Source of the DNA: Buxus sempervirens
Lineage: Eukaryota; Streptophyta; Magnoliopsida; Buxales; Buxaceae
Length of the DNA stretch: 64,000 bases
Direction of reading: 5' to 3'
Assembly: GCA_947561395.2 (NCBI GenBank)
Contig: OX387183.1
Span: 55,163,915-55,227,914, forward strand
Shown here: one piece after another, positions 56,490 through 64,000 of the stretch
Numbering within the stretch: position 1 is the first letter of the stretch
Layout: the number at the start of each line of letters is the position of its first letter
Program-made: the position numbers and the translations under genes
The notes under the pieces: model-generated
What the model was told of the DNA's origin: nothing
Databases searched by the model: none
What the model saw: the letters and a program-made list of their open reading frames with translations, nothing else

Positions 56490-58660
56490 TCATTTTCTTT
56501 TTTTTTCTTTCTCTACTTCTGTCTCCTTCTCTTTCTCTTCACCCCCTGCACATCTCCCTGACCTCGTCATGAGGTTCACCTCCTCCTGGTTCGGGTTTCT
56601 AACCGCTGGAACCGTAGCCGTGATTCCCTCGCTGTAGTTCCATGGTACAGCGGCCTCTGAATAGGCTAATTTAGGGATGTCAACCACTAGTGGCTGGAGT
56701 TTGGACCGGGATGTATGGGCCGGTTTAGGGATAGTATGGGCTGGCTGCACATTTACAACCAAGGGTTGAAGTTTGGATTTGGTGGGGACAGAAGAAGTGA
56801 TGGAAGCAGTGGTGGGGTCAAGATTGATGACCAGTGGAGCCTTAGACGGCTTGGATGGGGAATAAATGGGTGGACTGCAATTGAAGACCAATGTGGGCCT
56901 TGCAGTATTCATCTGGGTCATAAGAGATGAGACCCGGTTTAAAGAGGAACTTATGTCCTCAGCAGCTGTATTGTTTTTTTGGGAGGCCATGTTGATCTCC
57001 TCTTCGTCCTCCTCTTGGAAGAAACGGACCTGGACAGTGGTCCCCACGGGTGCTATAAGCTGTGATGGGTCAAAGGCCCTTCTGGTGGTGGATATGGCAG
57101 TGATGGAGTTGGATGGGCCTGCCCCATTGTGGTAAGGCAGAGGGTTCTGCCCAATATCATTCCCGGACGGGGCCGGTGCAGCAGTGTTGAATACCAAGGC
57201 CTTTTGGTCCAACAGGTCCTGGACCGCATGCTTCAGTACCCAGCAGTTATCTGTAGAGTGCCCTGGTGCACCCATGTGGAAATCACAGGTGACCGATGTG
57301 TCAAAATTTCTCCCCCTGGTGGCATTCGGGTTGGGCTCTTTCAGAGTCAAGTATTCACCCTTTAGCAGGGTTGGCAATAGTTGGGAAAGAGATATGGGTA
57401 GAGGGGTGAGAACCCGGTTCTTTCTGTTGGCTAACCAGGCCTCTCTTTCCTCCCTGGTAAAGGTCCTCCTTGGGTTTGCTGGTACAGAGGGAGTGAAATT
57501 GACATTCTGCGGGCTCTGATAAGACTGCTGGGCTGTTGGGGTTGCTGGGGTACAGAGATGTTAACGTGCAGTGGCTTCTTAGCTGGAGGAGCCTGGACCA
57601 GGTTCACCTCTCCTTCTTTTCGGGCCCCTGTCTTTTTAAATCCGGCTCCTTTCTTCTGGGCCATGGAGGCAGAGGAATCAGACTGCCCAGTCAGAGTAGA
57701 GTAGTCTATCAGCCTTCCTGACCTGACCCCTTCCTCGATCCGGTCCGCCACTTGTACCAAGGCAGCAAAGTTGGTGGTGATCTGGCCCACCAGATGGTTA
57801 TAAAATGGCTGCCCCAGTGTGCCTATAAATGTGGAGATCATCTCCGGCTCTTGCATAGGTGGCCTGACCTGGGAGGCGGCCTCTCTCCATCTCTTGGCGT
57901 ACTGCCGTACCGGTTCATCTTTCCCTTTTGTCATCCTCATCATGTCGTACCGGTCTGGCACAATCTCCGAGTTGAACTTGTATTGGTCCAGGAAAGCGTC
58001 GGCTAAGTCCTTCCACCTCCTGATCCTTCCATGGTCCACTGTAGCGAACCACCGAAGGGCTAACCCGGTCAGACTCCTCTGGAAGAGCTGGATCAGTATG
58101 CCATCATCCCGGCCAAATTGGCATAGGGCCCCGCAGTATAATTTCAGATGGCTCAATGGGCAGCCCGTGCCATCAAACTTGTCAAAGTCTGGGCACCTGA
58201 ACTTAGCCGGTAGACAGACGTCCGGGTACATGCACAGGTCTTCGAAGGTGGTGCCTGCATGGCTGCCTCCCCCCTTCACTTCCTTCAGCTCTGCCTGGAT
58301 TCTTTCTATCCTGAGCAGCATCTTCTTTTCCATCTCATCTCGGGCCTTTTCTTTCTCCAGTTCTTTCTCAGACTCTACTGTATTTTCCCTGATCAGAATG
58401 GGCTCAGGAACTGGTTCAGAAATGGGCTCAGGCATGGGCTGAGCCGGAGGCGGCATGTAGGCCTGAGGTGGTGGTGCCTGATGGGAAGTAGATGCCTGGT
58501 TCTGGGCTTGGGCCTGTTGGGCCTGAGCCGCCAGTAAGTCTCCCAACATTTTGGCCAGACCGGCCACTTGCTCCTGCAGTTGAGTAAAGTCCTGAGCAGG
58601 GACAGTAGCTTGGGCTTGGTTCTCTTCAGTATTCATTGTTCTTGCTTTGGATCTGGTCAC
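56490..58660 (-). CDS. Ogre-type Gag, broken into two frames
   Basis: The first frame (58660-57431, 409 codons; first ATG about 58636) has the Gag core CPLSHLKLYCGALCQFGRDD, ALRWFATVDHGRIRRWKDL and MQEPEMISTFIGTLGQPF. It changes to the -1 frame near 57535. The second frame (open to 56490, about 350 codons) carries a zinc-finger-like CDFHMGAPGHSTDNCWVLKH and a Lys/Glu-rich end. The Gag-to-protease boundary is at an A9 run near 56500-56510. Gag packages the RNA in cytoplasmic particles; the frame breaks suggest this copy does not make a full Gag-Pol. Confidence 0.85.
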
Positions 58661-58852
58661 GGGAGCAATGGTTGCAAATAAGTGTAAATGTACCTAATGT
58701 AAGAGAAACAAAGACACAAGTCAGCTTCCATTTAATTTGAAACACACCCTTATACATGTAGACAGATAGGTCAGGTGAACATCAGTTCAAAAATTTTTTG
58801 TTTTTGTTTTTGTTTTTTTTTTGTTTTGATTTTGTTGTTTTGATTTTGTGTT

Positions 58853-60165
58853 GGAATATTCTAGGGCTTCCAAGGGTCCCAAAAAAAAATTTTTTTTATT
58901 TGATTGATAAAAATAACCAACCAAGGTTTTCATGGAATATTCTAGGGCTTCCAGAGGTCCCACTTTTTTTGACTTGATTGATAAAAAGGAGACCAATCAA
59001 GGGTTTTTTTATGGAATATTCTAGGGCTTCCAAGGGTCCCAATTTTTGATTTGATTTGATTGGTAAAAAGGAGACCAATCAAGGGTTCATGGAATATTCT
59101 AGGGCTTCCAGAGGTCCCATTTTTTTTTGACTTGATTGGTAAAAAGGAGACCAATCAAGGGTTTTTTTATGGAATATTCTAGGGCTTCCAAGGGTCCCAA
59201 TTTTTTATTTGATTTGATTGGTAAAAAGGAGACCAATCAAGGGTTCATGGAATATTCTAGGGCTTCCAGAGGTCCCATTTTTTTTTGACTTGATTGGTAA
59301 AAAGGAAACCAATCAAGGGTTTTTTTATGGAATATTCTAGGGCTTCCAAGGGTCCCAATTTTTGATTTGATTTGATTGGTAAAAAGGAGACCAATCAAAG
59401 GTTCATGGAATATTCTAGGGCTTCCAGAGGTCCCATTTTTTTTTTTTTTTGACTTGATTGGTAAAAAGGAGACCAATCAAGGGTTTTTTATGGAATATTC
59501 TAGGGCTTCCAAGGGTCCCAATTTTTTGACTTGATTGGTAAAAAGGAGACCAATCAAGGGTTCATGGAATATTCTAGGGCTTCCAGAGGTCCCACTTTTT
59601 TTGACTTGATTGGTAAAAAGAAGACCAATCAAGGGTTTTTTATGGAATATTCTAGGGCTTCCAAGGGTCCCAATTTTTTGACTTGATTGGTAAAAAGGAG
59701 ACCAATCAAGGGTTCATGGAATATTCTAGGGCTTCCAGAGGTCCCACTTTTTTTGACTTGATTGGTAAAAAGAAGACCAATCAAGGGTTTTTTATGGAAT
59801 ATTCTAGGGCTTCCAAGGGTCCCAATTTTTTGACTTGATTGGTAAAAAGGAGACCAATCAAGGGTTCATGGAATATTCTAGGGCTTCCAAGGGTCCCAAT
59901 TTTTTGACTTGATTGGTAAAAAGGAGACCAATCAAGGGTTCATGGAATATTCTAGGGCTTCCAGAGGTCCCACTTTTTTTGACTTGATTGGTAAAAAGAA
60001 GACCAATCAAGGGCTTTTTTATGGAATATTCTAGGGCTTCCAAGGGTCCTAATTTTTTGACTTGATTGGTAAAAAGGAGACCAATCAAGGGTTCATGGAA
60101 TATTCTAGGGCTTCCAGAGGTCCCACTTTTTTTGACTTGATTGGTAAAAAGAAGACCAATCAAGG
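58853..60165. repeat. Dimeric tandem array, 17 units of 74-86 bp
   Basis: Units start GGAATATTCTAGGGCTTCC and end GACCAATCAAGGGTT, with variable poly-T stretches. Two types alternate: AAGGGTCCCAATTTT (type 1) and AGAGGTCCCACTTTTTT (type 2). The alternation is strict except for two type 1 units in a row at about 59795 and 59870. Confidence 0.93.
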
Positions 60166-60467
60166 GTTTTTTTTTTTTTTTGGAATTTGATGCATTTTAG
60201 AAGATTTTCAAGTTCTGAAGCTTGATTGACACATGTTTGAATTGAATTGATGTCAAAAAATATGACACCTTAGCTCATTCTTTCATTCTTTGAGTTTCAA
60301 CCTTAGGTTTAATCCTACAAGAATATTTTTTTTATTTGTTTTATTTTATTTTATTTTTTTTGACATTTTAATATTTTCTTTGGGGTGCCTAAGGGTTATA
60401 CATAGTGTTTTAGGCATTTTATTCTGAAAATTTGGGCTGACAAGCCAATTTGTGCATTTTTTGAACG

Positions 60468-60570
60468 TATCCGGTATAATATACCGGGTAAGAATATGCC
60501 TTATTGTATCCGGTCACCCTAACCGGATACACGCATATGCCTTTGTATCCGGAAATACATACCGGATATG
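60468..60570. repeat. Palindrome cluster in the leader (three units)
   Basis: GTATCCGGTATAATATACCG, GTATCCGGTCACCCTAACC and GTATCCGGAAATACATACC units at about 60468, 60506 and 60545, spaced 38-39 bp. Confidence 0.85.
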
Positions 60571-62074
60571 AATAGAGTTGTTATTAACTGGCCTGAGATG
60601 CCGGTTATTGCCGAAATGGCCCTTTTTGACTCATTTTTTCACCGGATTAGGTTTTTTTTCATTTCCACTTGATGTTCACCTTAATTTGACCTTCAAAACT
60701 TGCCCCAAATTGGGCTTGGACATCATACTTGCAAAATTCCCCAAATTTAGGAAAAGAACATGGCTTTACCTTGCCACCTTGTATTACCTTCATTCAATAT
60801 GGTATTCACATTATACCTTGGCCTGTAAAACATGCAAACGGCCTTCCCACATTTACACCCAATTCCCCAAACGCAATTGTGTGCTTTTAGCCGAAAACGT
60901 GTTTCTCCACCTTCAAGCGTATGGTTTTTGGGTTTTGGCTTAATTGGCAACTTAGAACTCAAGTCTAGTGATGCCCGGAATCGAATCACAGATCCCATTG
61001 TCATCACATCATTGACTCAAATTCTAAAGTAAATGTTTTCACTTTCGCTTTCCGAAGTCACGACCTCGGTGCGCCAAGCTACACACATTCATGGTTCAAC
61101 TTCCTAATAGGTAAAGGGTAGGCTGTGCAAATTGTTTCAAGTGCTCAAGTGCAATTTTAAATTGTGGTAACATTCACAACGTCCTAGCCCCTTGCCACTC
61201 TTTTTCGTAGCCATGCATTCAATTTCAAGCCAAGGTACAAATGACAAAGATAATGAAGCTAAATACAAGCAAGCAAGCACCAAAACAACTAAATATGCAC
61301 AAAAAATATTACATGCCCAAAAAGTGGTATACCAAACATGTTATTTGTACAAACAACACTAAACCATGGAAGCATGCTTGACCCAAAAGCATTCCATAAA
61401 ATTCCAGATTTTCATGCTTTTTTCATGCTCAAAGTGTACCATTTCTACCCAATTTGAAGCCTAAAAATTTAGCACTTACTTGACATGGTTCAAAAGTGTT
61501 TCAATGAGGTAAAACATGCTTAAGATCTCCCCAAAATACATTAAAATTTCCAGATTTTTCATGCCCAAATTAATGCCCAAAAATTCTAGCCACTACTTGA
61601 CATGGTATAAGGAGAGTTTTGATGGTAAAAACATGCTTGAAAACTCATATGATGGCTACTGAATTTCAGATTTCATGCTCATGGTTTTCATGCTCAAATC
61701 ATGTCATCCTATACCCCAAAATCCCAAGCATGGCATAAAGCAAACATTAAGCACAAAAACTTTATTCATAGGGAACATGCTTGAATACCCAAGACAAACC
61801 TGAAATTTCCAGATTTCCAACCTTGTATATTTTTCATGGCATTCTAACCCCAAAACCAATGCTAACACATAATATAGCAAAGTCATATAACATTGTGGGT
61901 TTTTCCCTTAAACCAAATCAAGCAACATGACCATGCTTTTATCCATGAAAAATTTTAAACATACCATTCAGATTTAAGATACAACAATATCAAAAAAAAA
62001 AAAATAAGCAAAATAGCAAGCATTCAAAAGTGAAGAAAAAGCATGAATATACACAAAAAGGCTTAAATCCACAA

Positions 62075-62093
62075 GTCCCCAGCAGAGTCGCCA
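62075..62093 (-). other. Primer binding site of the Ogre-type element
   Basis: Minus-strand TGGCGACTCTGCTGGGGAC begins two bases inside the 5' LTR end. Ogre elements have been reported to use tRNA-Arg; I recall this PBS style from that group but cannot check the tRNA match here. Confidence 0.75.
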
Positions 62094-62095
62094 GT

Positions 62096-64000
62096 TGTGA
62101 GACATGGGAAAAAATCACCGGAGTGATCATCCCTCCGTCAACACACGGGCTCAACGCAAAAATTGGGAGAGTCGCCACCATTCATGATTTTGGGGTGAGA
62201 ATGGACACCAAAGATTCAAAAGTATGCAAAAATAGCCAAAAGAAACATTCTAGGATAAAAATAACCCTACTTGCAGATCAAATCCAGAGATGGGTAAGGG
62301 GATTAGATTATGAACAGGGGAAGGTGTTAGGCACCCCCATTCATCCACACAAAGTGGTTGCCAAGTGTATGTTCATGCAAAAACAAAGTAAGAAAGCTTG
62401 CTAAAAATCATGAGAAACCTTGAAAAAGGTCAAATGTATGATATCTTCACATGAGAATCTAAATGGATTTTAGATCCTCTCTTATGTCAATATCATTTCT
62501 GGAGTATTTCAAAAGATGGAAATCAAAGTAGAGATTGCATAAAACCAAGTTAAATCAAATCCGGAAAATTCGGTAAAAAGTATGCCATTTGCCTTGAAAT
62601 CATTCAAATCCAATTCTGAATTGAACCAAACCAAATCCATTTGAAAGATTAGGGTAAATAAGAGTCTCATGCAAAATTTCACTTCATTCCGATGGAAAAT
62701 CTAGGAGTTATGCTCCTTTGAAGTTGCTGCTGGGGATTTTTAAAAGTGGTAAGTGGGCAACTTTGGAAAATTGTCTAGAAAAATCCACTACATCAAAGTC
62801 TACGAAATTTGGTGTGATTGAAGTTTGTATGGCCATATTTCTATAGAAACTAGCCTCATACAAAAATCCCTTCGGATGTGCCTTGGGTGGTCACCCGAAC
62901 AGGCCCCGAAGATCACAGATTTACCCAGAAAAGTACAAATGAACAGTTCTGAGTAAATCGGCTACCAATAATTCAAATGGAATCCAAAAATTATGAACCC
63001 AACTGGATTTGAAAATAGACTCATAAAGGAATACTCAGAAACAAAAATCACTCGAATCGGACTTAAAACGAACACATGGCGGTCCGTCGAAGTGACAAGT
63101 TCTGTATTTGAACCTGAACTGTCCACTTAACTTCGACAGAGAGGTGTCAAAAATCCGCTAGATGGAAATTCATGAAATTTGGTGGACATAAACTAGACAG
63201 CCTCACATTTCCCATGGTTCTGGAATCGCCCAAAATTCATCCGGATGATGAAGTTATGGGCGTCCGAAGTAAGGGTACAGGTGCTGTCAAGCTAAGCCAC
63301 TTTTGAAGAAAACCAAATCCGAAAATTGATAAAATGTGTGTGATTCGTGTGAGATGAATCCAAAACCTTTGAAAAACATTTAAAAACACTCCAGAATTTG
63401 ATTGAGGCCATTTATTGGAGATTTATCACAATGAATGTAATAAATCCCCAAATGTGAGCCTATTCACCAAAAAAGTGTAACATGTGTGTGAAAGTGAAAA
63501 ACCAAGCAAGATCAATACAACATGCATATAGATTCAACAAAATAGGTTCTAGCATAGTCTAGGGTTCCATTCCATTATCGTTTCCCTCTGTTCTCTTTAA
63601 GATAATCAAGGGTACTTTGAATATGGAACGGTTTACAATCAATCAAAAAGGCCTTATGCTACATGGGTTCTAGCACTAGGGTCAATCCCCAGTCTCGTTT
63701 CTCCTAGATCCGCCTTCACGTTTTACGGCTAGGGGAGTCTTGAGATACTTTGAGCCGGGAAGGATTTCCACACATACAAACAAGGCTTTACACTACAGAA
63801 AGGTAGAAGAAGAGATCCAGATCTAGGAATGTAAAGACAGAAAATAAAAAGAAAAGTTGAGGCTTACCTGAATTCTGGAGGCGATCCCACAGCGGTTTTC
63901 TTCTTCTCTTGGAGTTCTTCTTTGCGAGAATTCAAAACAAGAGTTGTGTGCCATTTGCTCAAGGAGGAGGCTCCTATTTATAGGCAAAGGCCAAGGTCAT
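62096..64000 (-). repeat. 5' LTR (element sense) of the Ogre-type element, cut by the window end
   Basis: 1905 bp visible, aligned to 40904-42809 with about 9 substitutions and 2 single-base indels. Contains the TATA box at 63974-63983. The outer part (U3, with the palindrome cluster) lies beyond the window. Confidence 0.93.

Larger units (their letters stand above)
58661..62095 (-). other. Leader between PBS and gag
   Basis: 3.4 kb without coding frames. It holds the tandem array (58853-60165), a palindrome cluster (60468-60570) and AT-rich DNA with a loosely repeated ACATGCTT / TTTCCAGATTT motif (61370-61810). Confidence 0.7.
40904..64000 (-). mobile_element. Giant Tat/Ogre-type Ty3/gypsy retrotransposon, right LTR cut by the window end
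   Basis: The left LTR 40904-43180 and the right LTR from 62096 onward are near-identical; the transcription sense is minus. In sense order: 5' LTR, PBS, leader with tandem array, gag (58660 to about 56490), protease (56377-54932), RT/RNase H/archaeal RNase H/integrase (54932-51345), two antisense spliced genes, polypurine tract, 3' LTR. With an LTR of 2277 bp the whole element would be about 23.5 kb. LTR start TGTAGACACC, the large size, the archaeal-type RNase H and the extra genes place it in the Tat clade near Ogre. About 9 substitutions and 2 indels over 1.9 kb of LTR indicate a young insertion. Confidence 0.93.

Noticed and set aside
52227..58442. Many plus-strand frames of 60-207 codons opposite Pol and Gag
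   Set aside because: Shadows of the long minus-strand coding frames; none has a recognisable domain.
40862..62404. Paired frames at 40862-41212 and 62030-62404 with the same protein
   Set aside because: They are the same LTR sequence at both ends of the Ogre-type element, not genes.

Overview
This window is nuclear DNA from a flowering plant, almost certainly a eudicot. The evidence is multi-exon genes with GT-AG introns and TATTTTT-rich introns, single-exon plant genes, plant-specific retrotransposon lineages (Ty3/gypsy chromovirus and Tat/Ogre), Harbinger-type MITEs with TAA target duplications, and plant-only domains (plant mobile domain, DUF7745-like). There is no bacterial operon structure. 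I cannot name the species from sequence alone.

Left third (1-25.2 kb): three host genes. A KH-domain RNA-binding protein gene (+, exons 351-6617) has a 4-kb third intron holding a MITE that landed in one copy of a tandem duplication. A complete six-exon GPN-loop GTPase 1 gene (GPN1/QQT2, -, 14590-10276) has a 6.05-kb chromovirus LTR element (15130-21183, 5-bp duplication AAACC) just upstream, probably inside its 5'-UTR intron. A single-exon Werner-type 3'-5' exonuclease gene (+, 24558-25208) is divergent from GPN1. A 1.66-kb inverted repeat (21239-22901) lies between the two.

Middle (25.2-41 kb): right after the exonuclease stop codon comes a >100-bp (CT)n tract and then a 5.7-kb palindrome. 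It consists of two related terminal-inverted-repeat elements in tail-to-tail orientation (25321-28225 and 28259-30999). Each carries a piece of an MCTP C2 domain, one complete exon of a Mei2-like RRM with its splice borders, and a 22-bp tandem array. After that come unannotated intergenic DNA, an LTR-less internal fragment of the same chromovirus (33600-36416, -), and a cluster of foldback MITEs.

Right third (40.9 kb to window end): one giant, young Tat/Ogre-type LTR retrotransposon on the minus strand (LTRs 40904-43180 and 62096 to beyond 64000; about 0.5% apart over the visible 1.9 kb). It carries gag, protease with a G-patch-like segment, RT, RNase H, archaeal-type RNase H and integrase. 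Between integrase and 3' LTR it carries two spliced genes in antisense: a 7-exon plant-mobile-domain gene and a 2-exon DUF7745-like gene. Short palindromes of the GTATCCGG..CCGGATAC type are clustered next to the LTR promoter, directly upstream of the TATA boxes of both antisense genes, and in the leader. This suggests a shared regulatory circuit inside the element and is the most interesting candidate system here. A 1.3-kb dimeric tandem array sits in the leader.
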